Positions 1-8,228 of a stretch of DNA of 64,000 bases are shown here, in pieces. Each line of letters begins with the position of its first letter. Position 1 is the stretch's first letter. The position numbers were made by a program, and so were the translations under genes. Under the pieces are notes generated by a model that was not told the DNA's origin, made no database searches, and worked only from the letters and a program-made list of their open reading frames with translations. Origin of the DNA: Enterovibrio paralichthyis. GTDB taxonomy: Bacteria; Pseudomonadota; Gammaproteobacteria; Enterobacterales; Vibrionaceae. The stretch spans positions 26,081 to 90,080 of the forward strand of contig NZ_JAHUTS010000020.1 of assembly GCF_019209835.1 (NCBI RefSeq). The letters are read 5' to 3'.

Positions 1-573
1 GAGTGTGTGTGGGTCCGCCAAGCGCGCATTGGCATAGTCGAGCAGAGCCTCTTCCGACCACGCCTGCTCCCAGAAATCGGCAACACGCGGACAATGCATC
101 CAACGGGTAAATCGCGGCAGATCCTGTTCGGGATCGAACAGACGGAAGCTGACGTTGATGCCGCTCACCGGATCGGTACGCTGGTAGACATAACCCTGTG
201 GCGCAAGCGGGCGTTTGGGGTGGAATCCGGATTGCGTGGAGCTTTGGATCGGCAATGCCGGATAGCGATCTGACGGTGTATGGCAAAGGCCGGTCGTAGG
301 CAGCTGATAAAATTGTGAGCGGGTAAGGACATCTCCGAGAAACATGTTCAGCCAGTCTGATGGGGCGATCAGTGACTGCCAGCGATCGCGGAGCAACAAC
401 ACAGCACTCGATGCCCGGTGGGTACAAAAATAACGATCCAGCGCGTTGGCAATGTCTCTTCCCGTGGTTTGCTCAAGATCGGCAAACAGCATTTCAGGCA
501 CCAGTTCAGGGATTGCGTTGTCCCTTTGATGCTTGGATAAGTTGGCAGGCGGCGCTATCTGGCAATCAGACAT
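1..573 (-). CDS. iucB: N6-hydroxylysine O-acetyltransferase IucB (partial, 3' end outside window)
   Basis: Aerobactin biosynthesis: this enzyme transfers an acetyl group from acetyl-CoA to N6-hydroxylysine in the cytoplasm. The frame is open from ATG at 573 down to base 1, giving 191 codons of a protein usually near 315 residues, so the C-terminal part lies outside the window. Residues around 160-175 read FTRWMHCPRVADFWEQ, which matches the IucB signature (FTRWMNDPRVEYFWEQ in enterobacterial IucB, from memory). The start overlaps the iucA stop by 8 nt (ATGTCTGA), implying translational coupling. The order iucA-iucB is that of classical aerobactin operons, so iucC and iucD are expected beyond the edge. 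Confidence 0.9.
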   Translation of the reverse strand, partial: MSDCQIAPPANLSKHQRDNAIPELVPEMLFADLEQTTGRDIANALDRYFCTHRASSAVLLLRDRWQSLIAPSDWLNMFLGDVLTRSQFYQLPTTGLCHTPSDRYPALPIQSSTQSGFHPKRPLAPQGYVYQRTDPVSGINVSFRLFDPEQDLPRFTRWMHCPRVADFWEQAWSEEALLDYANARLADPHTL

Positions 574-2359
574 AGTGTGCTTCCTTTTCATTTGATGGAC
601 GGTTGTCAGGCGTCTTTTGCGCCAGCGGATTGGGCAGGTCAAAATAAATCACTTTTGGATCCGGAATGGCGTTTTCATTCAGATCCTGCAAGTAGCAGTA
701 AAAGTTGCCCTTGCAGCAAAGGGTTGGGCTTTCCAGAACATGGTTGAGGCAGTGAGGGTCCGCGAGCTTTCCTTTCAATGACGCCAATGAAGTGCGCAGC
801 CTTTCCAGCAGCAGGTGCTCCGGCACACCGCAATGAAGGGAAAGGGATGCAATCACGCTGTAAGTGGAATTGATAATCAGGTAGTAGGGGAAATAGCGCT
901 GCACCTTCTCCGGCTCCCAGAAGTTTTCCAAATCCTGGGTATCGTCAACCAGCACCTCCGGGAAGTGGGAATAGGCAAGGTCGGTATAGCCGGTGCCCTG
1001 GCAATCCCTGTAGTACATGCCCACTGGCATTCCCTGGTGCAGGCGCATCACGATGTTCTGTTGGTGCGCCAGAAACACAATGCCGTTGTTTCCCTGTAGC
1101 GAGAAAAGCGGTTCTACCACTTCCTGGCAATAGCGCTCAAACCAGGTGACCGCCGCGTTTTCGGGTGTTGTCGCTAATCGTGCAGCTGCCTGCTTCACCC
1201 TTGCTGCCAAAAGGCTATCCCCACCAAAAGGATGTTGTTGGCAGAGGGTTGCCAGCACCACAGCCTCTTCTTCCGGTCTGTTTGCCAGCGGGTTTTCCCT
1301 CAGTGCCACCAGGGATTCATCAATGACTTTCCCTTGAGCATCCAACAAGGCAATATAGCCGGGTTCCTGCATGATGTTAAAGCCATCAGGCAGCGTGGCA
1401 GACTCTCCGAGGTTATTGGATTGGAAAACCTGATTGAGACGGATGCCCCGCATGACTTCTTTTAACGAGAGCGTGCGCAGGGAGTTGGTCAGTCTTACGC
1501 TCAGTGAGAATTTCAGCTGGAAAGGCAGTTGCGGGCTATACAGGGATCGCGTGGAAGACGTGGGGTACCAGTGCTGACCAACTTCGCCCAAATCGAGCAA
1601 CAGCCCGCGGGCGTGATAGTCCTGGATATCCGGATGTTCCAACAGCACCTTGGCCTGCCAGGGGTGGGCAGGAAAAGGCACAAACCCTTCGGGAACAGAC
1701 AGCGCATTGCTGAGCAGGGGATCTGCGTCAATCAACGCACGGATCGGGTTGTGGGCTGTCTCTTGGGCGTCGTGATGGCTCAAGGTCAGCCATTCCGCGA
1801 CAGCAAACCATCGCAGTGGAAACTGACCGCCAAACTCCGGCGAATAGCGCTTGGCATCATCCTGAGAAAACTGTTCACGGCTTTTCGGGGCAGGATGGAC
1901 GGAGTGACCGGCCAGTAACCCTTGCTCAGCTTGCTCGAAGCGCAGTTTGGACGTAAACAGTGCTGCCAGATCTGGCTGGTGGGAAATGGCTTTGGCTGTA
2001 TTCCCCTGGCTTTCCACGACCCGGGTGATGAAAGCTGTTTTCTGCTGTTCGGTTAGTTGGCCGACCAAGGTCGGCTCTGAAACCACTTCAGCCAGCATTT
2101 CTGAAAAAGTGAGCGGAACGGCACCGTTTTGCGTGACCAGATACGCGGGCATTTTGTATTCGTGGAGACCTAACGCTGAGTATTTGCTGATCTGATAGGA
2201 AATATGGCTGTTATCATTCAGAGGAATAGTAAGCACGTGCTGGTCAGGATTCAGTTCTTCAACGGTAACCAAAGGGCATTCACGTAAGAAGGCATTAAGA
2301 AAACAAGAAGTAGCGACATCTGAGCAATTAAATCCATAGCTATATTGTTGATTTTCCAT
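566..2359 (-). CDS. iucA: Aerobactin synthetase IucA (NIS synthetase)
   Basis: An ATP-dependent NRPS-independent siderophore synthetase that condenses citrate with N6-acetyl-N6-hydroxylysine, the first ligation in aerobactin assembly. The 597 residues fit the IucA/IucC family. Visible family motifs are GHSVHPAPKSR near residue 150, PAHPWQAK near 232 and SSTRSLYSP near 268, all in the ATP/citrate-binding region, followed by the FhuF-like C-terminal part with HQQN near 430. The ATG at 2359 lies about 30 nt from a Fur-box-like sequence, and iucB overlaps its stop. IucA rather than IucC is inferred from its position upstream of iucB. Confidence 0.92.
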   Translation of the reverse strand: MENQQYSYGFNCSDVATSCFLNAFLRECPLVTVEELNPDQHVLTIPLNDNSHISYQISKYSALGLHEYKMPAYLVTQNGAVPLTFSEMLAEVVSEPTLVGQLTEQQKTAFITRVVESQGNTAKAISHQPDLAALFTSKLRFEQAEQGLLAGHSVHPAPKSREQFSQDDAKRYSPEFGGQFPLRWFAVAEWLTLSHHDAQETAHNPIRALIDADPLLSNALSVPEGFVPFPAHPWQAKVLLEHPDIQDYHARGLLLDLGEVGQHWYPTSSTRSLYSPQLPFQLKFSLSVRLTNSLRTLSLKEVMRGIRLNQVFQSNNLGESATLPDGFNIMQEPGYIALLDAQGKVIDESLVALRENPLANRPEEEAVVLATLCQQHPFGGDSLLAARVKQAAARLATTPENAAVTWFERYCQEVVEPLFSLQGNNGIVFLAHQQNIVMRLHQGMPVGMYYRDCQGTGYTDLAYSHFPEVLVDDTQDLENFWEPEKVQRYFPYYLIINSTYSVIASLSLHCGVPEHLLLERLRTSLASLKGKLADPHCLNHVLESPTLCCKGNFYCYLQDLNENAIPDPKVIYFDLPNPLAQKTPDNRPSNEKEAHYV

Positions 2360-2387
2360 TTCTTACATTCTCATTGAGCGACTTTAT

Positions 2388-2406
2388 GCGAATGATAATG
2401 ATTCTT
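2388..2406 (-). promoter_or_regulatory. Fur box upstream of iucA
   Basis: The AT-rich stretch GAATGATAATGATTCTTAT matches about 14 of 19 positions of the Fur consensus GATAATGATAATCATTATC. It sits about 30 nt upstream of the iucA ATG, in the 248-nt gap after fhuB, so iucAB can have its own iron-repressed promoter as well as readthrough from the importer genes. Confidence 0.75.
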
Positions 2407-2577
2407 ATTTGATCATGCAATGACTTTGTCGCACATTATTTTTGCTAGTGGGTTTTTGCTTGGTAGATCTGAACGTAAGGAGGGGGACGCGGTGTTTCAG
2501 GCGAAAACGTGTCAGTGTTTGGATGATGGGTTTGTATCTATAGTTGGACAGTCTTGTGAGGCGGCAGGTTCTGGCTT

Positions 2578-2603
2578 TGTCGCCCAGTCGAAGCCGGGCG
2601 ACA
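2578..2603 (-). other. Hairpin just after the fhuB stop
   Basis: Perfect 8-bp inverted repeat TGTCGCCC / GGGCGACA with a 10-nt loop, beginning about 5 nt beyond the fhuB stop codon. On the minus strand it is not followed by a T-tract, so it looks more like an mRNA 3'-end stabiliser or weak attenuator between the importer and aerobactin genes than a canonical terminator. Confidence 0.4.
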
Positions 2604-2607
2604 TGGA

Positions 2608-4599
2608 TTAGCGGCGGAGCAGATATAAAAAATATGCGCCACCAAGAATCGAGGCCAGCAACCCCGCCGGGAATTGCCACGGAAACCAGAAGTTTCTGCC
2701 CACCCAGTCAGCCACCACCAACAATGTCGCCCCCAAAACCGGGGCGATAATAAGTTGTCGTTTTGCAGAATGTTGTCCCAGTGATGTCGCCATGTGCGGC
2801 GCCAATAAGCCAACAAAACTGAGGGGGCCGATGGCAATGGTGGCGGCGGAGGTCATCACTGCAACGAGGGCAACCAGCACTTTTCGGGACACGCCGACGG
2901 ACAATCCAAGGTTCTGCGCCACGGTATCTCCGAGTGAGAGCAAATCGAGCCAGCGAGAGCACAACAATGTGATGCTGCCAAACAGGAGCAGAGCAACAAC
3001 CAGAACGCCCACCGACATATTGTCGGCCAAATACAATGACCCGGACAGCCAGCCAAGCAGTGATTTCACGCCTTCCTGGCCGGAAGACATGGTAAGGCGG
3101 ATCACCGCGTCCGCCATCGCGCTCACAGCAATGCCTATCAGGATAAAGTGGCTCGGTGAGGCCATTTTTTTGCGGCTGAACCAGAAGATCAGCGCCATCA
3201 CGGCACTTGCGCCCAATGCTCCAAACAACAATTGTTCAACGCGGGAAAGTGTCAGCCCAAATGCGGCAGCCAGAACAATGGCAAGTGCACACCCTGCGCT
3301 GATCCCCATCACTTCCGGGCTTGCCATAGGATTGCCTGTCAGACGCTGGATGACACTCCCGGCCAAAGCGAGACTGGCACCGGCAAGTGCGGCTACAGCA
3401 ACCCGGAAAGCCCTAAGTGAAAGGAGTGCAGGGTCGAGACTCAATGCCCATCCGGCTTGCGATTTCCCCCATATCAGGCTGACCAAAACCGCCAAAATAA
3501 AGACCAGGGTCAGGAGCAACAGTAAGGGTTTGAACGCCCGACGCTTGCTGGGAGGGACGGCGGCAGCTGCGCGTGGGGCTGCGCTGCCCATCAACCGTTG
3601 CTGAAGAAGATAGAGCAGGAATGGTGCGCCCAGAAGCGCCGTGACCGCGCCGGTTGGGATCACGTCAGCGACATAGCGGGACAGGCTTTGTACCAGCAGA
3701 TCCGCGCCCAGCAGGAGCGTAGCGCCAATGCCTGCTGACAGGAATATTTGCCCCCGCAAGTGCCGCGCCCCAAGCATCCGTGCCAGGGCAGGTGCTACCA
3801 GGCCAACAAAGCCGATAATGCCGACCTCGCTCACCACCGCTGCCGTCATCAGGACGCTGAGCGTTAACGTCACCATCCTTATCCGGACGACGTTGGAGCC
3901 GAGAGAGCTGGCGACAGTATCGCCCAACTGCATCAAAGAAAGGGTTCGGCTTAAGCCGACAAGCACAAGGGCGGGAATGGCCACCATCGGCAGCAGGCGC
4001 GTTACGCCCTGCCAGTCATTCTGTTCCAGAGCGCCAGCGCCCCACAGAAAAAGGTGGGTGAGTTTTTGCTCGTGAACCAGCACCAGCATCATGGTCACCG
4101 CGCCGAGAAACAGGGTGGTCACCATCCCGGAAAGAATGAGCGAAAGTGGTGAGTAGGCGCGTCGTGAGGTGATAACAAACACCAGCAATGTGGCGAGAAG
4201 ACCGCCAACAAATGCGGAAAAATAGAGAGCTATCCCTGCAGTGACGGAAAAGAAAAGAGTTCCACTGACCAACCCAAGCTCTGCGCCTGCCGCCACACCG
4301 AGCGTGGTGGGCGACGCAAGAGGGTTATTGAGCACAAAACGCATCACACAGCCTGCCATTGCCAGCGCTGCACCACAGAGCACAGCCATTATCAGACGGG
4401 GTAGGTAGCTGTAGTGGATGATAATTTGTCGGTAGTCATCCTCGTTGGGCGAGAAGATGCCGCCAAGCCAAACCGTGGATGAAAAGGGAAACGGGGCACT
4501 GGCATAAACAAGGAAAATGAGCAGTGACAGGGTTGCCGCAAGCAAAACGGTCAAGCGGTATGCATGCGTGACGGCACTTTGTTGAATTATTGCCGTCAT
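2608..4599 (-). CDS. fhuB: Iron(III)-hydroxamate ABC permease, FhuB type (fused double module)
   Basis: Inner-membrane permease for ferric hydroxamate siderophores. It has 663 residues, like E. coli FhuB (about 660), and consists of two tandem FecCD/BtuC-type halves. Each half carries the family motif around GxxxQ/xxxxNPLASP: RFVLNNPLASPTTLG near residue 88 and QRLTGNPMASPEVMG near 420. Each also has the GFVGLVAP or SFVGLLAP helix typical of FecCD. The start ATG overlaps the fhuD stop by 4 nt (ATGA). Its position beside iucAB suggests that the substrate is ferric aerobactin, as for Vibrio vat/mat-type importers. That substrate is inferred. Confidence 0.9.
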   Translation of the reverse strand: MTAIIQQSAVTHAYRLTVLLAATLSLLIFLVYASAPFPFSSTVWLGGIFSPNEDDYRQIIIHYSYLPRLIMAVLCGAALAMAGCVMRFVLNNPLASPTTLGVAAGAELGLVSGTLFFSVTAGIALYFSAFVGGLLATLLVFVITSRRAYSPLSLILSGMVTTLFLGAVTMMLVLVHEQKLTHLFLWGAGALEQNDWQGVTRLLPMVAIPALVLVGLSRTLSLMQLGDTVASSLGSNVVRIRMVTLTLSVLMTAAVVSEVGIIGFVGLVAPALARMLGARHLRGQIFLSAGIGATLLLGADLLVQSLSRYVADVIPTGAVTALLGAPFLLYLLQQRLMGSAAPRAAAAVPPSKRRAFKPLLLLLTLVFILAVLVSLIWGKSQAGWALSLDPALLSLRAFRVAVAALAGASLALAGSVIQRLTGNPMASPEVMGISAGCALAIVLAAAFGLTLSRVEQLLFGALGASAVMALIFWFSRKKMASPSHFILIGIAVSAMADAVIRLTMSSGQEGVKSLLGWLSGSLYLADNMSVGVLVVALLLFGSITLLCSRWLDLLSLGDTVAQNLGLSVGVSRKVLVALVAVMTSAATIAIGPLSFVGLLAPHMATSLGQHSAKRQLIIAPVLGATLLVVADWVGRNFWFPWQFPAGLLASILGGAYFLYLLRR

Positions 4600-5495
4600 T
4601 TCGCTGCACGTCCTAGCACGTTGCCTGCTATTTCGTTACTCATCCGCTGGGCAGAAATCAGGCCACCAAATGTCCATATCGGAGACAGGCCAACCACTCT
4701 GTTCTCCCGGTTAAAACGCATGGCTTTCCAAAGTGGGGTGGAGAAGATGGCCGCTTTCTGCCCCTCTTCCATGGGCGCCAAGTACATCACAGTCGCCTGC
4801 TGGTGCTTTGCCAAAGCTTCAATCCCTGAAGAGGAAAACCCCCAGTTATTGGTGTTTTCCTGCCAGCTGTTCGATAGCCCCAGCGCTGTCAAAATGTCGT
4901 TGGCCAAAGAACCCTCGCCATGAACCCGGACATGGGTGTTGCCGATAAAGCGGACAATCACCAGAGGGGTATTGTTCAAACCTGCGTTGGTGATCAGGGT
5001 TCTGTTTTCCTGAAAAGTGCGCAGCGTAGTGGCGATAACGTCACGGGCAATGGCTTCCTTGCCGAAGATTTCCCCCAGCGTTTCTGTCATGGCTTTGAGT
5101 TTTACCAACGGCATTCTCTCCCCGTCAAAAACACTGAACGCCACTGTCGGCGCAATGTTTGTTAATGCCGGATACACCGCAGCATGCTCTTTGTTGATCA
5201 CAATCAGGTCGGGTTTCAATGCAGTCAGTGACTCAAGGTTTGGCTCGCGGCGGGAGCCGACATCTTTTACCGAGCCAGGGAGTGTGGGGGTCGTTACCCA
5301 CTGCCGGTAACCTGCCGTATCCGCAATGGCAAGCGGGGTGATGCCCAGTGACAGCAGGGTTTCAGCGCTGACCCAGTCCAGCGCGACAACCCGCTGAGGT
5401 GTGCGGGCGATTTCTGTCTCACCAAGTTCATGGTTAAGCACCAGCGCAAAGGTATGGGAACAAAAGAACAGGGATAGGCAAACTAGTAGTCTCAC
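4596..5495 (-). CDS. fhuD: Periplasmic ferric-siderophore binding protein, FhuD type
   Basis: Class III substrate-binding protein that delivers ferric hydroxamate to the FhuB permease. It has 299 residues with an N-terminal signal peptide (MRLLVCLSLFFCSHTFA) and no obvious lipobox. The core is the TroA/FhuD fold, with RVVALDWVSAETLLSLGITP near 35-55 and LTALKPDLIVINKEH near 90-104. The start is GTG at 5495, preceded by a GGAG about 8 nt upstream. It lies 23 nt after fhuC and overlaps fhuB by 4 nt, so fhuC-fhuD-fhuB form one minus-strand operon. Confidence 0.88.
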   Translation of the reverse strand: MRLLVCLSLFFCSHTFALVLNHELGETEIARTPQRVVALDWVSAETLLSLGITPLAIADTAGYRQWVTTPTLPGSVKDVGSRREPNLESLTALKPDLIVINKEHAAVYPALTNIAPTVAFSVFDGERMPLVKLKAMTETLGEIFGKEAIARDVIATTLRTFQENRTLITNAGLNNTPLVIVRFIGNTHVRVHGEGSLANDILTALGLSNSWQENTNNWGFSSSGIEALAKHQQATVMYLAPMEEGQKAAIFSTPLWKAMRFNRENRVVGLSPIWTFGGLISAQRMSNEIAGNVLGRAAK

Positions 5496-5518
5496 AACGT
5501 CGCTCCATTGACGGCTGA

Positions 5519-6307
5519 TTAACGGACATAAGCAATGGGTTGGCCGTTTTCTGGATGGTGAAAAAAGCCGAGTGGAATGTCATAAATTGCTTCGAGAATA
5601 GGCTGGTTCATCAGTGACTGAGCATCGCCGTGGGCCATGACTTTGCCACTGTGCAAGGCGATGAGGTTGTCGCTGTAACGGGCGGCGAGGTTGATGTCAT
5701 GCAAGACCATAATGACGGTAAGGCCGCGCTCTTGATTGAGCTTTCTGATCAGCGACAGCAACTCATACTGGTGGGCGATATCGAGCGCTGACGTTGGCTC
5801 GTCGAGCAAAATACAGTCGCTTTGCTGAGCAAGAAGCATGGCGACCCACACGCGCTGGCGTTCGCCACCGGATAAAGTGCTGACAAAGCGATCAGCCAGA
5901 GACGTGACGCCAACCGCCTCCATCGATTCGGCAATGATGTCCTGGTCTTTTTTGTCGTAGCGCCCCAACGCACCTTTCCAGGGATAGCGCCCAAGCCGCA
6001 CCAATTCATACACAGTAATGCTGTCGGTGATGGGAGGATCTTGTGGCAGGTAAGCCACGTAGCGGGCGTAATCGCGGGAAGAAAAGGTGTTTAATGGCTT
6101 GTTACCCAACGCGATATGACCGTCAGAGGCGGAAGCATTGCGGCTCAGCAGTTTAATCAGTGTTGATTTGCCGCTGCCGTTGTGGCCAAGCAGCGTGGTA
6201 ATGCGTCCTGCCGGAATGGTGAGTGATATTGGGTGGAGAATGGTCTTCCCCGGCACTGAAAAGCTGACAGCACTGAGCGTAAACATTGGGGGGATTTCAT
6301 TGGGCAT
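5519..6307 (-). CDS. fhuC: Ferric-siderophore ABC transporter ATPase, FhuC type
   Basis: ATP-hydrolysing subunit of the hydroxamate importer. Walker A (GHNGSGKST), the signature LSGGERQRVWVAM and Walker B (CILLDEPTSALD) are all intact, and the H-loop follows (VLHDINLAARY). I chose ATG 6307 (MPNEIPPMFTL, 262 residues, near the usual 265) over an upstream ATG at 6385, because the Fur box lies between the two and would otherwise be inside the coding sequence. It is the first gene of the fhuCDB operon and is divergent from an MFS gene. Confidence 0.9.
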   Translation of the reverse strand: MPNEIPPMFTLSAVSFSVPGKTILHPISLTIPAGRITTLLGHNGSGKSTLIKLLSRNASASDGHIALGNKPLNTFSSRDYARYVAYLPQDPPITDSITVYELVRLGRYPWKGALGRYDKKDQDIIAESMEAVGVTSLADRFVSTLSGGERQRVWVAMLLAQQSDCILLDEPTSALDIAHQYELLSLIRKLNQERGLTVIMVLHDINLAARYSDNLIALHSGKVMAHGDAQSLMNQPILEAIYDIPLGFFHHPENGQPIAYVR

Positions 6308-6322
6308 AATGTTATCTTTAAT

Positions 6323-6341
6323 CTTAATGATAATGATTTGC
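6323..6341. promoter_or_regulatory. Fur box between fhuC and the MFS gene
   Basis: CTTAATGATAATGATTTGC matches about 14 of 19 positions of the Fur consensus; the core TAATGATAATGATT is nearly perfect. It lies 16 nt from the fhuC ATG and 65 nt from the MFS ATG in the divergent intergenic region, so it can repress both under iron-replete conditions. Confidence 0.75.
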
Positions 6342-6405
6342 ATAAGCATTGTATTTATATTTAAATCATATGTCATTAAATGCAAAAGAATGTTTGGGTG
6401 ATGTT

Positions 6406-7620
6406 ATGCGCTTGTCGCCAGTGAAAAATGAAGCGGCAGAAAGAAAGCACGCTTCAACGACAGTGATCGCCTTTATTGCGGCTTTGATGGGCTTGGGGCA
6501 AGGAGGCTTGCTGGTGTCATTGCCGGTATTGGTATCGGAAACGCATTTGAGCCTGACAGTCTGGAGCATGGTCATTGCCACAGGTAGCGTACTTTTCCTA
6601 CCCGCATCCCCTTACTGGGGAAGGCAAAGTGACCTGAGCGGGCCCAAGTCCATCGTGTTGCAGGCGCTTGTGGGCTTTGGCATCAGCTTTGGGCTGCTCT
6701 ACATCTTTGTGAGCTTTGCCAACACATCCAATCTGGCAGACGGCTGGGTGATTACGGGCTTGGTAGTCGCGCGGGTGATTTATGGACTCACCGTGGCGGG
6801 GATGGTGCCCGCCGCGCAGCATTGGGCGGTGTTAATCAAGGGAGAAGAGAATCGGTTGGAAGCCATTACCACCATCAGCGCTGGCATGAGTGCGGGACGG
6901 TTGTTGGGGCCTCTGATTGCTATCGCATTGTTGAATGTCCACCCTTTGGCGCCGCTCATCACCTTGACCCTGTTGCCCTTGCTCGGCTTGTTGGTAGCGA
7001 AGAACTTGCCAGACCCCAGGGAACAACTGGCAATAAAGGTGGCGTCGCCAGCCCCTATTCTGCCACCACGTCGGATTGTTCCATTTTTACTGATTGCGAT
7101 GCTCGGAAGTACCGCCCTGGCGCTCATGCAATATATGCTTACGCCAATGCTGCAGGCTGCAACGGAGTGGTCCGTTCCTGATATTTCCAATGCGGTTGGT
7201 GCATTGCTGACGATAAGTGCAGCCATCACCCTGGCGACCCAACTTCTGGTGATCAAGCGCAGGCGCATTTCGGTGCCGCACATGCTGGTGGGGGGCTCGG
7301 TATTGATGCTGACCGGCTACACGCTGTTTCTCAGCCTGTATTGGCCGGCATTTTTTCTGGCGGTGGCGTGTGTTGCAGCGGGAGGAGCCTTATTTGTTCC
7401 GGCTTATGTGGCTGAGGCAACATCCCGCATGGCCGCGCAGCAAGGCACCATGGCAGGCTATATTGCCATGTCCCATACCCTAGGTTACGGACTGAGCGCT
7501 GCGCTGGTGATGACCCTGGCTTTCGGTGTCTTTACTCCCATCTGGATCAATATTGCCCTTTCGGGGGCGATCTTCGCGGTCGTGGTTGCGTTGTCCCTCG
7601 CGGCTGATAAAAACGAATAA
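6406..7620 (+). CDS. MFS transporter, probable siderophore (aerobactin) exporter
   Basis: A 12-helix major facilitator protein of 404 residues from ATG 6406, chosen because GGGTG precedes it; in-frame starts upstream would run into the promoter. Hydrophobic segments fill most of the chain, and a loop near 60-75 (SPYWGRQSDLSGPKSIVL) matches the MFS G-x-x-x-D-R/S-x-G motif A. It is divergent from fhuC across a Fur box. In other aerobactin loci a similar exporter (ShiF/IucX type) lies beside iucA, so export of aerobactin is a reasonable inference, but drug efflux cannot be excluded. Its stop lies only 2 bp from the convergent stop of the response-regulator gene. Confidence 0.8.
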   Translation: MRLSPVKNEAAERKHASTTVIAFIAALMGLGQGGLLVSLPVLVSETHLSLTVWSMVIATGSVLFLPASPYWGRQSDLSGPKSIVLQALVGFGISFGLLYIFVSFANTSNLADGWVITGLVVARVIYGLTVAGMVPAAQHWAVLIKGEENRLEAITTISAGMSAGRLLGPLIAIALLNVHPLAPLITLTLLPLLGLLVAKNLPDPREQLAIKVASPAPILPPRRIVPFLLIAMLGSTALALMQYMLTPMLQAATEWSVPDISNAVGALLTISAAITLATQLLVIKRRRISVPHMLVGGSVLMLTGYTLFLSLYWPAFFLAVACVAAGGALFVPAYVAEATSRMAAQQGTMAGYIAMSHTLGYGLSAALVMTLAFGVFTPIWINIALSGAIFAVVVALSLAADKNE

Positions 7621-7622
7621 CG

Positions 7623-8228
7623 TCAGAGCTTCCCTTGTTGTACCAGGTGACTTAACCGCAGTACCAAGTCCGCCACATTACTGGCTTCAAATTTTTTCAT
7701 CATGTTGGCGCGGTGAACTTCAATGGTGCGCAGGGAGACGCAGAGTGTTTTCGCCATTTGCTGGTTGGTCTGGCCTTTCAGAACTTCTTTAAGCACTTCT
7801 TTTTCACGGTCGGTCAGGCTGTTATAGCGGCGCTCAATACTCACATCACCAACACGTTGATAGGAAAGAGTCAGCGCTTTTTCAATCGCTGCGACCAGCC
7901 TGTCACCGTCCACCGGTTTCTGGAAAAAGTCGATCGCACCGTCTTTGAGGGCATCCACCGCCATCGGGATATCGCCGTGGCCGGTGAGAAAAATAATAGA
8001 GAGTGGGCTTCGTGCTTCATTGAGCAGCGTCTGTAGTTCCTGTCCGCGCATTTCCGGCATACGGCTATCCAGCACAACGCAGCCGGGCTGGAGTATGTCT
8101 ACGGCATCCAGAAAAGCGGGTGCAGAGGGGAAGTCCTCCAGTTGCAGGCCGTAACTTTCCAGCATAAATACCAGTGACTCACGCACTGCATCTTCATCAT
8201 CAACTACAAATACCGGTCCGGTTGTCAT
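7623..8228 (-). CDS. Response regulator, TtrR/ThsR (FixJ/NarL) type
   Basis: A 201-residue two-domain regulator. The receiver domain (1-120) has the acidic pair in VVDDEDA, the phospho-acceptor Asp in VVLDSRMPEM (near 53) and the conserved Lys in FFQKPVDG (near 103). A LuxR-type HTH follows at about 138-195 (LTDREKEVLKEVLKGQTNQQ). The start ATG directly follows the stop codon of the sensor kinase gene (TAAATG), so the pair is cotranscribed. It is divergent from the rhodanese operon and is the obvious candidate regulator of it. Known relatives respond to tetrathionate (TtrR) or thiosulfate (ThsR); which signal applies here is not visible from sequence. Confidence 0.88.
   Translation of the reverse strand: MTTGPVFVVDDEDAVRESLVFMLESYGLQLEDFPSAPAFLDAVDILQPGCVVLDSRMPEMRGQELQTLLNEARSPLSIIFLTGHGDIPMAVDALKDGAIDFFQKPVDGDRLVAAIEKALTLSYQRVGDVSIERRYNSLTDREKEVLKEVLKGQTNQQMAKTLCVSLRTIEVHRANMMKKFEASNVADLVLRLSHLVQQGKL

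Noticed and set aside
2792..3604. 270-residue open frame antisense to fhuB
   Set aside because: fhuB has unmistakable FecCD motifs in its own frame; the antisense product is Ser/Thr/Ala-rich low-complexity.
6308..6385. N-terminal extension of fhuC
   Set aside because: It would put the Fur box in the coding sequence and add an Ile/Met-rich segment not seen in FhuC.
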